Positions 11,301 to 21,313 are shown, numbered from the stretch's first letter. The stretch: 64,000 nt of DNA from Serpula lacrymans var. lacrymans S7.9 (GCF_000218685.1 NW_006763293.1:862720-926719); one strand, 5' to 3'. Numbers and translations are program-made. The notes: generated by a model from the sequence alone, not told the origin.

Positions 11301-11450
11301 TGGCTGAAGAGTGGCCAATCACCGTTTCAGTGGTAGATGTTATCAGAGTCTCATTCAACATGCGCTGTTGCTTGAAGGCAAGTGGTGAAATGGGTGGTGA
11401 ACGAGTGATGTGAACAGCCAGTGTGATAAATGGGGGATCAGTCTTCTCCT
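8399..11450 (-). pseudogene. Crypton-type tyrosine recombinase with GCR1_C-like DNA-binding tail, one in-frame stop
   Basis: Site-specific recombinase of a Crypton DNA transposon. Spliced exons on the minus strand that keep frame: (to about 11450) 11361-10945, 10880-10634, 10568-10363, 10329-10038, 9961-9698, 9653-9159, 9084-8399; introns 34-75 nt with GT..AG. The first exon gives an N-terminal core-binding domain (KGTYNQHVKHYENWW, FPITAAKVAMFLAYETT). The catalytic part holds RDRAMLLLSSATAFQGESCR, then HAGR (the HxxR box), then GGWSQGGSFTPVYD with the likely nucleophilic Tyr. An Ndc10-like segment follows (LLQDGAVM...IFRYAPFNTPQF), and last a GCR1_C-like domain (IWTEWTEGLNG...AKWCRNIG...RRKKVVE). 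Only TGA 8806-8804, after IRAKK, breaks the frame; the next 134 codons stay open. The usual 'FRG' Arg appears as Gln, so activity is doubtful even without the stop. Confidence 0.82.
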
Positions 11451-11634
11451 AAAGAATTGTGTGCCAATCTCTATGTATTTATGAGATCCTTATGAACCGA
11501 ATAATGCAGGCAGTGACAAACCTTTCAGAGGTTCTTGGTTCTTGAATTTTGTCGCTGTTGAAACAAACTATGTGAGAGTACTCATGGATTTGAAGAGTAG
11601 AGCCCCGCTAATCTGGGATACATAAGTGAAATAA

Positions 11635-11922
11635 ATGTGAAGAAAGTGAAAGTTGAACCAGTAATGAAAACAGATCTTTCAATGTTTTTGCAACCAGTCT
11701 ACATTTGGCCTGTTCGAACAGTTAGTGCAGAAAATATTTTTTATTGTTATGTGAAGAAAGTGAAAGTTGACCAGTAATTAAAACAGACCTTTCGATGTTT
11801 TCGCAACTGGTCTACATTTGGCTTGTTCAAACAGTTAGTGCAGAAAATGTGTTTCAATCACTATGTGAAGAAAGTGAAATATGATTGAAATGGACCTTTC
11901 TATGTTTACACAACTGGTCTTC
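11635..11922. repeat. Tandem repeat, 114-bp unit, about 2.5 copies
   Basis: Units start with ATGTGAAGAAAGTGAAA at 11635, 11749 and 11863. Each contains the words CAACTGGTCTACATTTGGC (or close) and AACAGTTAGTGCAGAAAAT; the third unit is truncated. It lies just upstream of the Crypton gene's 5' end. Confidence 0.85.
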
Positions 11923-11929
11923 TACAATC

Positions 11930-12430
11930 AAAACAAACGGGGCACAATGGGAATATGTGCCCCATTTGTAGTCTTTGGTTCTCAAGTCTTAACCCTTGTT
12001 TGTCATGGTCTCTGCAATTGAGACAAACGGGCACCCTTCTATCCACAATTTGCAATCATAATGAATGGGCCACAATGGGAATATGTGCCCCATTCATGGT
12101 CTTTGGTTCTCAAGTCACAAACCATCATTCACCATGGTCTCTGCAATCAAGATGAACGGGACACACTGTCCCCACCGGGAACAACATGCCCTGTTTGTTC
12201 TGTTCATCTGAATAGAGTAAAAACAGAATTGAATTAGTAAAATTAAAATTAATTGAAAAGAAAAGAACAGAGTGTGTGTTATGTGAAAAAAAATATAAAG
12301 TAAATTTAAAAAAAACGGAGCACAATAGGTTATATGTGCCCCGTTTGTGGTCTCTGGTAAAAATATCCAGTAAATAGAAAAGAACGGGAGCACAATGGGT
12401 TATATGTGCCCCCGTTCATAGTCCTCCTCT
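11930..12430. repeat. Four degenerate palindromic repeats
   Basis: The palindromic block GGGGCACAATGGGAATATGT + GCCCC recurs at about 11939, 12066, 12316 and 12386 with small changes. Each is followed by a variant of GTGGTCTTTGGTTCTC. Each can form a stem in which GGGGCACA pairs with TGTGCCCC. Low-complexity A-rich DNA separates copies 2 and 3. No coding sequence is seen. Confidence 0.8.
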
Positions 12431-12938
12431 GGTCAGACACAAGGGGGAAAAAAAAAGTAAATTAAAAATTAAAAAGAGAACTCACCTTTGGGCTGCCATG
12501 AGTGAGACTGGCATAACTCATCTGGCAGATGACCACAGGGCTTCGACACCTTGTTCAATCAAGGGTTGACGCTGGCATTGCCGTGTTGAACGCTGCATAT
12601 CATATAGACAGTGACTGTGGATGAGAATCTTTTGATCCGTCCGATCCCTCGCGTTTTCATACTCCGCTCCAATCGACCATTGAAGCCGAAGGATTCGCAA
12701 CCCAGGTTTTGCGAGTCTGGGCACTGGCAATGTCCTGCATACTGGAGTGGTCACACGACCTTCCCGTTCGGGCGGGGTTACCAGCGAGGTGACCACAGCC
12801 AGTCGGTGACCCCACGTATGTTCTGTGTAATACACCACGGGGGTTCCAGTGGTTTCCAGGGATTAGTGGAATAATTCGTGGACTGTATCTTATGCGTTTA
12901 CCACATTGTATATCTGCACAACCAAGCCGGGAAAGGTA
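12431..12938. other. No gene seen
   Basis: Between the palindromic repeats and the copia element I see only short ORFs on both strands without recognisable domains. A 14-base A-rich run lies at about 12450. This may be the outer end of the Crypton or older host DNA. Confidence 0.5.
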
Positions 12939-12943
12939 TGATT

Positions 12944-13286
12944 TGTTGGAATAAATATGTTGAGTCTTGAGACAAGCTGGTACGAAGCGCCTAGAAAGGA
13001 AGGCGAGTAAGTTAGGGTGGCCCGTGCACCACTATATACCATCAAAAATTTTGATCTCATTATTTTACTTACCTATAAAGAGGGCCTAGTTGCCACATAT
13101 CACCTCAGACTCTGAAACAAGGTCTGAGGTGAGACCCTCTACATTTTCTCTCCTTCTTGAATAGCTAGCTGATTATTAGTATAGCTTCCTATCTTATCTA
13201 TAGGTACTTATCTAAATGTATACTCAGACTCTGAAACAAGATCTGAGCTTCCTATCTTATGTATAGATCAATCCAAAACAACTTGA
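12944..13286 (+). repeat. 5' LTR of the copia element (343 bp)
   Basis: It begins TGTTGGAATA and ends CAAAACAACTTGA, right before the primer-binding site. It holds a hairpin around CCTCAGACTCTGAAACAAGG / GTCTGAGG. Compared with the 3' LTR it has a 63-bp extra block near its end, a partial tandem duplication bounded by two copies of CTTCCTATCTTAT.TATAG. Confidence 0.9.
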
Positions 13287-13300
13287 GGTTATGAGCCCTG
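13287..13300 (+). other. tRNA primer-binding site of the copia element
   Basis: GGTTATGAGCCCTG follows the 5' LTR at once. The same 14 bases follow the putative LTR of the second copia element at 21300, so it is a conserved feature. The expected position and the partial likeness to initiator-Met-primed sites support the call. Confidence 0.7.
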
Positions 13301-14270
13301 CCGACAATGTTGACAACAAGGAGTCGCTAGGAGTGCCAAAACTCGAGCCATCAGTCTATGTATAAGACAAGGTTAGAGTGGGCTTTGGCTGACAAAGAGT
13401 GCGTTGAGCACTTACCGGGAACTGCACCCAAACTGTTGCCACCCCCACCATTGCCTGGTGGAACAGCACAAATGATATCCCAAGCCCAGCATGAAGCACT
13501 GGCTACTTGGACAAAGAAGGAGTTTCTTGCGAGAAACATCCTGGGCCAAAAAATCCCAGACTCAACGCTACAAAAGATACTCCATAAGACGACTGTTGCT
13601 GATATGTGGCAATCCATTGTCCAGGAAAACAAAAACAAGACCAAATTGGTCCAATCTGAATTAAGGGATCGGTTAGCGGCCCTACGTTACTCTGAAAAGT
13701 CAGACATGCGTACTCACATTGATAGAATCTGTGATATGTGGGAGCAGCTTAGTGCTGCAGGCATCCAATTATCTGACAAAGAGAAGTTGTCAAACATTAT
13801 CCGATCCCTACCCCCAATGTACTTGAGCTCGTCTCCCAATTATCCGCCTCTGCCCATTTGAACGGGAAATCTATTGACCCTGAAACCCTCATAATATACC
13901 TACTACAGGAATACAACTGACTCACCATTGCGACAAAATGTCCCAACCCAAAAGGCAAAAACACCACCATGTCCGCAATTATGTCGTCCAAAAGGGGTAA
14001 TCAAGGCGGTAGAAGTTGAGGTTGAGGCCGAGGAGTGAGACATAACTCCAAGGATAGATCATCCGAGAAGAATGAAAATAAGTGTTATAACTGTGGGGGA
14101 AAAGGACATCTTAGCCGAGACTGCCCAAGCAAGAGATGCGATCGTTGAAGTGAAGGCAAAAAAAACCTACCAGAAAAGAAAGCTGAAGATCCTGACAGTG
14201 ATCAAAAGGGGAAGAAACCCGAGCAAGCCAACCTGGCAATAGTTGAGTGCAAAGAAGAAGGGATCTAGTC
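13291..14270 (+). pseudogene. Copia gag remnant with zinc knuckle
   Basis: Gag of the UBN2 type. It probably began at the ATG inside the primer-binding site (MSPADNVDNKESLGVPKLEP). That frame stops at about 13361 and the protein continues one frame over from 13358 (TRLEWALADKECVEHLPGTA ... WQSIVQENKNKTKLVQSELR ... YSEKSDMRTHIDRICDMWEQ). After 13861 the frame is lost again, but a CCHC knuckle, CYNCGGKGHLSRDC, is clear at about 14090-14130. Protease is missing: the next recognisable coding DNA is the middle of integrase at 15100. Confidence 0.8.
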
Positions 14271-14273
14271 TGC

Positions 14274-15108
14274 TGTTACAATTGATGTACCAGTACCTAC
14301 TTACACTTCACTTTTCGTACTTTTACTTTTACTTTTTCCAAGTCACATAACCAGTTGTAACAACCAAGAGTTAGTTACTCCGGTGCACACTAAAACAAGC
14401 TATAAAGGTAGTGATGAGGGAGTGGTTACCCCTTAGGTAGGACCGAGTTAGTTGGTAAACAACAGGAGGACTCGCTGAGGAGTCTCCTTGATCTATTGGG
14501 GTATTTATACTACTACAAGTTTATTTGTATATATGTACTGTACAGTTGATAAAGGCAGTGGCTGATGATGTCATGAGGCCTAGCTCGTATGACCAGCTTC
14601 ACTGCGTGAGAGAGTTTGTATCTAAAATAAGAAGAAAGGCATCGCAGCGTGAGAAAGTGGAGTTTGAACAAAAGGGAAAGTGCCACATGGCATGCAGTGT
14701 GAAAACTACAGTAAAAGGTTAAAGAGAAGAATGAAAATTAAAGGTTCGGAAATGTGTTATTGTAACACCAGTCATGTGACCATTTACTTTACTTTACATT
14801 TTCGACTTTTTCATAGTCACATGACCAGTCATGTGACACAACACCTGACCAGTGTCTAGACTCATCATGTGACTGGTCACATACTAGACATCGGACTTTA
14901 AACTTTATTTACAACTGTACAGTACCTCATGTATTTTAGTATATATACAGGAGCAATACATGGGGTAGGACTCAGCAAGTCCTCCTGTTGTCTACCAACA
15001 ACTAACTTGGTCCTACCTTGAGGGGAAATCCCTCCTTTTCATTACTCTTCTGCTTGTTTGTTGTTGTGCTCCAGTGCCCCAAGACTGTGTCTTGTTAGTG
15101 TTGTCACA
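14274..15108 (+). repeat. Gypsy-family LTR (plus orientation) split by a second LTR
   Basis: It starts TGTTACAATTGATG; its 3' half (TATATATACAGG, then TCAGCAAGTCCTCCTGTTGT, then CTTCTGCTTGTTTG) matches the LTR at 27347-27756. It ends near TTGTCACA at 15108. It sits where copia protease and N-terminal integrase should be. No matching target duplication flanks it, so a deletion probably accompanied or followed its arrival. The right boundary is approximate. Confidence 0.65.
14356..14767 (-). repeat. Solo LTR (412 bp) nested in another LTR, with target duplication CCAGT
   Basis: Read on the minus strand it runs TGTTACAATAACAC ... TTGGTTGTTACA. CCAGT occurs at 14351-14355 and 14768-14772, a 5-bp target duplication. 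It is the same family as the LTRs at 23714-24095 (also minus) and 27347-27756 (plus). No internal element DNA remains, as expected after LTR-LTR recombination. Confidence 0.88.
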
Positions 15109-15690
15109 TTACTTTGCTTTCACAGACGACAAAGCGAGAGAAACTCACCTTTTCCTAATGTGCAACAAAAGCGACACCTTCTCGCAATTCTGCATGTACG
15201 AGGCATGGCTGCAAAATCACATGAACACCACCATCAAGATCCTACACAGTGATTGAGGCGGCAAGTTCTTGAGCAGAGAGTGTAATGAATACCTGCAAAA
15301 GATGGGGATAGTCAGAAAATTAACTGTCCATGACACCCCCAAACAGAACGAGTGAACACACTCTTGTGGAGAAAGTACACGCTATGCTACATGCAAGTGG
15401 CCTACCTAAATATCTGTGGGGAGAGGCAGTCAGACATGCTGTCTGGCTTAAAAATTGAATATCGACAAAGGCACTTACCGGCATGACACCGCTTCATCGG
15501 CCCATAGCGTCAAGCCAGACCTCTCCAACCTGAGAGAATGGGGCAGCCACATACGGGTGCATCACACTGATAGGACAAAGCTTGATGCCCACGCGCGCAC
15601 AGGCCAATAGATGGGTTTTGATGCAGAAAGCAAAGGCCATAGAATTTTCTGGGCAGATAAACGAACTGTCAGTGTAGAATGATCTGTCAC
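15085..15690 (+). pseudogene. Copia integrase remnant
   Basis: It resumes mid-domain with HYFAFTDDKARETHLFLM and continues to TIKILHSD, TGA, GGKFLSRECNEYLQKM. The catalytic Asp of LHSD is present and the stop follows where Arg (CGA) is expected. A further stop and gaps follow (TPKQNE, TGA, THSC). No intact integrase can be made. Confidence 0.8.
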
Positions 15691-15991
15691 TTTTGTACCT
15701 AGAAACGACTCACCAGACGCTAACAATGATCAGACTCCCTTTGAGCTTGAGGGGGAGAATGATCTCCTTGATATTGATCAAGCCCCCAAAGAGAATCAGA
15801 TCATCAAAATTATGGATGATGTACCCATCAATCCACCCAATCCCCACGCACCCTTTAATTCACCTGACCTCCAAAACCACCAACTACCTCCTCCTCTTCA
15901 ACCGCCAGCCCCTCCAGCTGCCCCCCGTCAAAGCACTTGCATTTGTTAACCAGCGCAATATGTACATGATCTACTTCAAGGAAAAGGGTCA

Positions 15992-16880
15992 GTGTCTGGA
16001 CTCAAGCAGGGACCCATCTTACCTAGAGGAATCCAGCTAAATATAAACGATGTTGAAGGAAGAGACAAAGAAGAACAAGATGATGAGGCCATGAGAGACT
16101 TAGCCCAAAATGTGGCTATAGTTGCATGCATGGCTGACCTTGACAGCGTGGAAACAAGAACCGTCAAAAAAGCAAAGAAACACCCTGATTGGGACAAATG
16201 GAAAGATATGATCAGTGAAGAGCTAGAGAGACTGAATAAAGCTGGAACGTGGACTCACATCGAGAAACCAAAAGGGGCTAATGTCATCAGTAGCTGCTGG
16301 GTCTTCAAAGTTAAGAAGACCGCATCTGGAGCTATTGACAAATATAAGGCAAGGTTAGTTGCACAAGGGTTTAGCCAAGTAGAAGGTGTTGCTTGATACT
16401 TTTGCACCTGTTGCAAAAATGGCCTCACTGCAAATTATCCTGGCTATGGCTGTGCATGAAAATTGGGAACTCCATCAAATGGACATAAAGAGTGCATACC
16501 TGAATGGAGAACTCAATGACAATGAGGTCATATACATGCGTCAACCTCCTGGCTACATCACTCAGGGAAAAGAAGAACAAGTCCTACTCTTGAATAAAAC
16601 TTTGTATGGCCTAAAGCAAGCTGGCCGTTGCTGGTATCAGACTTTGTGCGAAAACCTGAAAATGATTGGACTGATACGCTGTGAATCAGACAACACAGTC
16701 TTTCACAGACGGAGAGGAAACAAACTCACAATCTTAGCAGTGCATGTTAACAACATGACACTTGTGACGCCAACAGCTACCTGTATGACCACCCTGAAAA
16801 GTGAGTTATCAAAACTCTTCGAAGTCAGTGACCTTGGAGAATTGCATTGGATGTTGGGAATGAGAATAAAGGGGAATTGA
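15992..16880 (+). pseudogene. Copia reverse transcriptase, frameshifted, catalytic Asp pair lost
   Basis: Clear copia RT: DWDKWKDMISEELERLNKAG, ISSCWVFKVKKTASG, ARLVAQGFSQVEGV in one frame; after a frameshift near 16393, LDTFAPVAKMASLQ, HQMDIKSAYLNGEL, LYGLKQAGRCWYQ, SDLGELHWMLGMRIKG in the next. The active-site motif reads AVHVNNMTLV where copia elements have VDDM: both catalytic Asp codons (GAC GAC) now read AAC AAC. Polymerase activity is therefore excluded independently of the frameshift. Confidence 0.88.
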
Positions 16881-17703
16881 CTCACCCAGACGATAAGTCT
16901 CTCTCAGTGCTTGTATATCGATGCCATAGTCCAACATTTTGGCCTTGAAGATACGGAGCCCCTGTTGATGCCAATGGTGGAGAACACATATCTAACAAAA
17001 GATCAGTGCCCCAAGATGCCTGAGAATTATGAGAGACACACCCTATCGAGAGATCATAGGATTCCTCATGTATGCGGTGATTGCCACTCAGCCAGATATT
17101 GCACACGCTGTAGCCATACTATTGAGGTTTGTCAAGAATCCTGGGAGGGCGCATTTGGAGGCGGTGAAAAGAGTGGTGAAGTATCTGAAAGGGACGTGTG
17201 AGCTTTGGCTATGCTATGGACCAGAAAGGGAAGAGCTTACCAGTTATTGCGATGCTAATAGCAGCATGCGTAAAAATTGCCGTGCTATCTTGGGATATGC
17301 CATCATGCTGGATGGCGGCGGAACGATCTCCTGGTTCTCAAAACAGCAAGAGTTGGTCACACTGTCAACGATGGAAGCCGAGTACGTGGCTGCAACCCAC
17401 GCCACAAAAGAACTCCTCTGGATTAGGATGTTCATGGAAAAAGTATACTGGAATGACGCACCAATGCCGACTCTATTCTGTGATAACCAATTGGCAATAG
17501 CCCTGGCAAAATATAATCAATACCATGCCAGAACCAAACATATCAACATACACCTACATTTCATACATCACGCAATCGAACAGGGCAAGATTGAAATGAT
17601 CTACTGCCCGACAGAGGATATGATTGCCAATATGCTCACCAAGGCCCTGCCATCCACTAAGGCAAAACATTTTGCCACCGAGCTCAGGCTTTGTGTAGCT
17701 TGA
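16881..17703 (+). pseudogene. Copia RNase H and C-terminal pol
   Basis: The last 225 codons are open (17029-17703): RDTPYREIIGFLMYAVIATQ, PDIAHAVAILLRF, AVKRVVKYLKGT, then the RNase H part with YCDANSSMRKNCRAILGYAI, LSTMEAEYVAATHATKELLW, LFCDNQLAIALA, HARTKHINIHLHFI, and MLTKALP before the stop. These are hallmark copia RNase H motifs. A stop and frame change at 16878-17029 separate it from RT. The stop codon overlaps the polypurine tract GAGGGGGAG that precedes the 3' LTR. Confidence 0.9.
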
Positions 17704-17710
17704 GGGGGAG

Positions 17711-17990
17711 TGTTGAAATAAACATGTTGAGTCTTGAGACAAGCTGGTACAAAGCACCTAGAAAAGAAGGCAAGTAAGTTAGGGTGGCCCGTGAACCACT
17801 ATATACCATCAAAAATTTTGATCTCATTATTTTACTTACCTATAAAGAGGGCCTGGTTGCCATGTATCACCTCAGACTCTGAAACAAGGTCTGAGGTGAG
17901 ACCCTCTACATTTTTTCTCCTTCTTGAATAGCTAGCTGATTATTAGTATAGCTTCCTATCTTATCTATAGATCAATCCAAAACAACTTGA
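17711..17990 (+). repeat. 3' LTR of the copia element (280 bp)
   Basis: It begins TGTTGAAATA, directly after GAGGGGGAG, and ends CAAAACAACTTGA followed by the target duplication TGATT. Apart from the 63-bp block missing here, it differs from the 5' LTR by only scattered substitutions. Confidence 0.92.
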
Positions 17991-17995
17991 TGATT

Positions 17996-18327
17996 TGCAC
18001 ACAAACAGCATAACCTTTGGTCAAGTCGTTGTGACACTCAGAAATTTTAGTTTAAATATATGCATTTATGTCTGTATAATTGTATGGTATCTAGTTAAAC
18101 AAATATGTACTTAAATGTTGCTGCGGTGTGGGAAAAAGCCTTGAGATTCCCGCTTTACAGTATTTTGTGTAGTATAATAAAACACAAGAGCTAGTTGATA
18201 TCTGTAATGAGATTTGTCAGCGTGCTGCAATACCCACATAGTTGGGGGATGAATGATGATGTGTGGCGCAAAGCTGGCAGCCCATGTTGTAGGAGACAAA
18301 GAATCATGGCAGCATATTGATGGTGTG
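17996..18327. other. No gene seen
   Basis: A spacer between the copia element and the inverted LTR pair. There are no coherent ORFs or recognised motifs. Confidence 0.6.
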
Positions 18328-18960
18328 TGTCAGAACCGTGACCTTTAGAGTAGCAGAGTTCAGAGGGCAGAGATAAGGTGGGAGGTGGAACAGAGTATGA
18401 GGTTGGGGATTGACTTAGCTTGTGCGCTAGGCCCTTCTGCAGACATTGGTCCCTAAGTTGTTGGAGTGGAATGGATGAGAGTAGAGGATGAGAGGTGGAG
18501 TGGAGGTCCTTTGGAGAAGGACCAAAAAACTTAGAAGGAGAGTTGAATAAAGGTGAGAGGAACTAGTTGATATTCAAACTGCAGGAATGGAGTACAGGAG
18601 CTATGGCTTATATACTATCAGAGGGATGGGAGTTTGTAAGGAGTAACTCGTAATGTAGGTACAGAGTTCCATGTGGACAATTATCTAGCAAGGGGAAATC
18701 ATATGTAGGGGGAGTGTACCATAAGGTCTAAACTACAGAGTCCATGAGGAATATGAGAACATGTGGAGGAAATGTATGGTGGACTAGAAATTTGGTGCAG
18801 GAGTATTGGAGTGGATATCTGGAGTACCATGTGAGGGTGGGGTACAGGGTTATTCCGAACAGTAGAACATGAGGAGTGTAATTCCAAGAGTACCGAAGAT
18901 TTGGGGGTTCAGACTTGGGAATCTGTCTTCTTCAGAATTCCAGAACTATGGTTTCTGACA
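18328..18960 (-). repeat. LTR, left arm of a head-to-head LTR palindrome (633 bp)
   Basis: It starts TGTCAGAACC and ends GGTTTCTGACA, so both ends carry the inverted TGTCAGAA. Its reverse complement matches 19079-19716 over its full length. A TATA-like TATATACTAT lies in the outer half at about 18613. Confidence 0.82.
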
Positions 18961-19078
18961 CGGATATGACATGCTGACAAATTGTGACATTTGCTGAAGG
19001 GTTCATTAATGTCAAGTAGGAGTGGCTTAGGAAGGGGATCTGCAAAGAGTGAGGAATACACTGTGGGTGTCATATCCG

Positions 19079-19716
19079 TACCAGAAGATAGAACTCCGAC
19101 ATTTCCGAAGGAGTTGTTCTCTGGGCCTGAAACCACCAAACCATCGGTATACTTGGGATTACCTTCCTTGTGGTCTTCTGGTTGGCATAATTCTACGCTC
19201 CATTCCCACATGGTACTCCGGTTGTCCACTCCAATACTCCTGGACTTCTAGTTTGCCCTACGTTTCTCCTTGTACGCTCTAGTATTCCTTGTGGACTCTG
19301 TAGTTAGACCTTATTAATACACTCCTCGCACATACATTCTCCTCTCGCTAGATAATTGTCCACATGGAACTCTGTACCTACATTACAAGTTACTCCTTAC
19401 GAGCTCCTGCTCCCCCAACAGTATATAAGCTGTAACTCCTGTACTCCGTTCCTGCAGTTTAAATATCAACTAGATTCCCTCGCTTTCTTACCAGTCCTTT
19501 TCTAAAGACCTTCCCGATCCTTCTTCAAAGGATTTTTACTCTGCTCCCTTTCATCCTCTACTTCTCCTCTGTCCACTTCCAACGAGTTAGGGACCAAGGT
19601 CCGTGAAAGGGTCTAGCGCACAAGCTAAGCCGATTCCCCATCTCGTCCTCCATACTCCATTACTCCATTTCCTTACTCTGTAGCTCTGTCACTCCGAAGA
19701 GGCCATGGTTCTGACA
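19079..19716 (+). repeat. LTR, right arm of the head-to-head LTR palindrome (638 bp)
   Basis: The reverse complement of the left arm appears here, with AGTATATAAGC at about 19421 as likely TATA box and GGTTCTGACA as right end. Its inner end (TACCAGAAGATAG) is a mutated TGTCAGAAACCATAG. Flanks GTGTG (left of the pair) and GTGGG (right) are a 4-of-5 match to a target duplication. Confidence 0.8.
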
Positions 19717-19719
19717 GTG

Positions 19720-20974
19720 GGAATAAAGCTAAAGTGGTTGGAGTCCCAGATAAGATCCCGCTTGAAACAAGGTTTATTACTTTGGATGGTCTTTTTTGGG
19801 GTGATTACCACCACAGAATTCACAGATGTGTTTGAAGTGACATGTGTTTCCTGGTCTAGTGCAGGAGCCTGAATTCCATCTCCTGAAAGGGTTGGTAGAG
19901 TGAGGAGTTCTGATTCTGGGAAGTTGAGATGATAGTTTTTCTGTGCAGAATTGTTTACCAAAGGATATGAAGTTGGAATTCCAGAAATCTGAGAAAAAGG
20001 GGAAATCATTGAGTTGGAGGTCCTGTCTGTAACCAATCCTCTGTCAAACTGCCTTGTCAAAGAGGACAACTTGAAAGGGATACTTTTCATTAGTGCTACT
20101 GAACTTTTGATTGATGTACTCTTCATATTCATCAACTTCATCCAATCAGCTCTGGCTACTAAGTTCCAAGTGGTAGACCAGTCTTAAGTGGTGACAACCA
20201 ACTTAGAAGGCTCGGGATTGGCACAGGAGATCTCAATTCCTCCGAGTTTTTCTTTTGACCTTTCATCCAGCTCTGAGGAAAACAATCCTATGAAGATGGT
20301 GTCAACATTGAGTGAGACTCCTGATATGATCTTGTCCCATTCAAAGTAAGGGAGTTCTGGAATGAAAGTACAGGCAAGGATTGTTCTTTTAACTTGTTTG
20401 GGACCAAAAGACCAATCAGCAAGGAATTAGTTTGTTTTTTGGAGAGAAGAGGAGATGTATTTGGAACAATAAGAAGTAAGGGGGGTTTTGAAGTGCCTGA
20501 TGGATCTGACTGTTAATTTCTTTCAGGGTTATTCACCCTCACTGTCAGATTTGGCAGCTCTTCAAGTTCTAATTATGGTGTCCCTTCTAACCAGTCTATC
20601 AAGCTCTTCTTGCAAGTCAGGAATTGGGCCTCTTCAAACTGCAGGCTAGTTCTGAGGAGAACAATCTCTTCCTCTAGTGATTTGGCTATCCTCTTCGAAT
20701 TGATCCAACATGGAGACATAGGGATCAAGAACTTGTGTTTCGGAGAACTTGTAAGTTTACTTGGCACTTTCCTGGAGTATTCTACCAACAAGTTGTAAAT
20801 TGGCTTCAGACTTTCTAAGGATCTGTCCATATCTGAAGTCATCAATGATTGAGAGAAGAGTGGGTGCCAATTGAGGTTGATCTGGGATTGTTTTACTGGA
20901 CCCATTTGCAGGCATAGCAAATGAATGTATGATGATTGGCAAAGTCTGTTTGTAACGCAAAAAATCAGACTCAA
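19720..20974 (-). pseudogene. Gag-like remnant on the minus strand
   Basis: A broken reading frame runs from about 20974 to 19720 with stops. Coherent pieces: LESLKPIYNLLVEYSRKV (20850), FEWDKIISGVSLNVDTIFIG followed by SKEKLGGIEISCANPEPSK (20350-20200), and WNLVARADWMKLMN (20140). The pattern 'W..i..G..vnld.ifi' then 'GdiE' then 'eW...W' recalls Gag-like proteins found beside basidiomycete LTR elements. I cannot assign it to the neighbouring LTRs, whose orientation does not fit a minus-strand element. No zinc knuckle seen. Confidence 0.4.
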
Positions 20975-20977
20975 AGA

Positions 20978-21299
20978 TGTGTTAGTTTTGGTGATTCTGC
21001 ACCTTTGTGCTACCTATATATTTTCATTCCTTTCTCTATCTATTCTTCTATCATTCACTATTGATTGTGTTCTCTATTATTTCGCCTTTATGGCTGCTTT
21101 GTTTACCTTTGTTTACAAAACTTCGGACAGTACTGCAGAGTCCAATGCTTCCTATTCTCTAGTTACTCACATTGGACTCTAGGTACTATATACCTGTCAT
21201 ACTCTCTAATAATATAGTTACTCACATTGGACTCTAGTTCCAGTCCCTGATTGCTCTCAGCAAGTGGCTAGACACTTCCTTCAAGCTTTGTTCTTAATA
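20978..21299 (+). repeat. Probable 5' LTR of a second copia element
   Basis: It is placed by the primer-binding site GGTTATGAGCCCTG at 21300-21313, identical to that of the first copia element. The left end is set at TGTGTTAG/TGTTAG (20978-20980) by analogy and is not confirmed, because no second LTR copy is present. It contains two copies of AGTTACTCACATTGGACTCT (about 21162 and 21216). Confidence 0.5.
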
Positions 21300-21313
21300 G
21301 GTTATGAGCCCTG

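Larger units (their letters stand above)
12944..17990 (+). mobile_element. Ty1/copia retrotransposon, complete outline but inactive
   Basis: Two LTRs flank gag, integrase, reverse transcriptase and RNase H in copia order. The 5-bp target duplication TGATT is present at 12939-12943 and 17991-17995. The internal region has lost protease and the front of integrase; a nested LTR pair sits at that gap. Stops and frameshifts run throughout, so it cannot make a full polyprotein. Confidence 0.93.
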
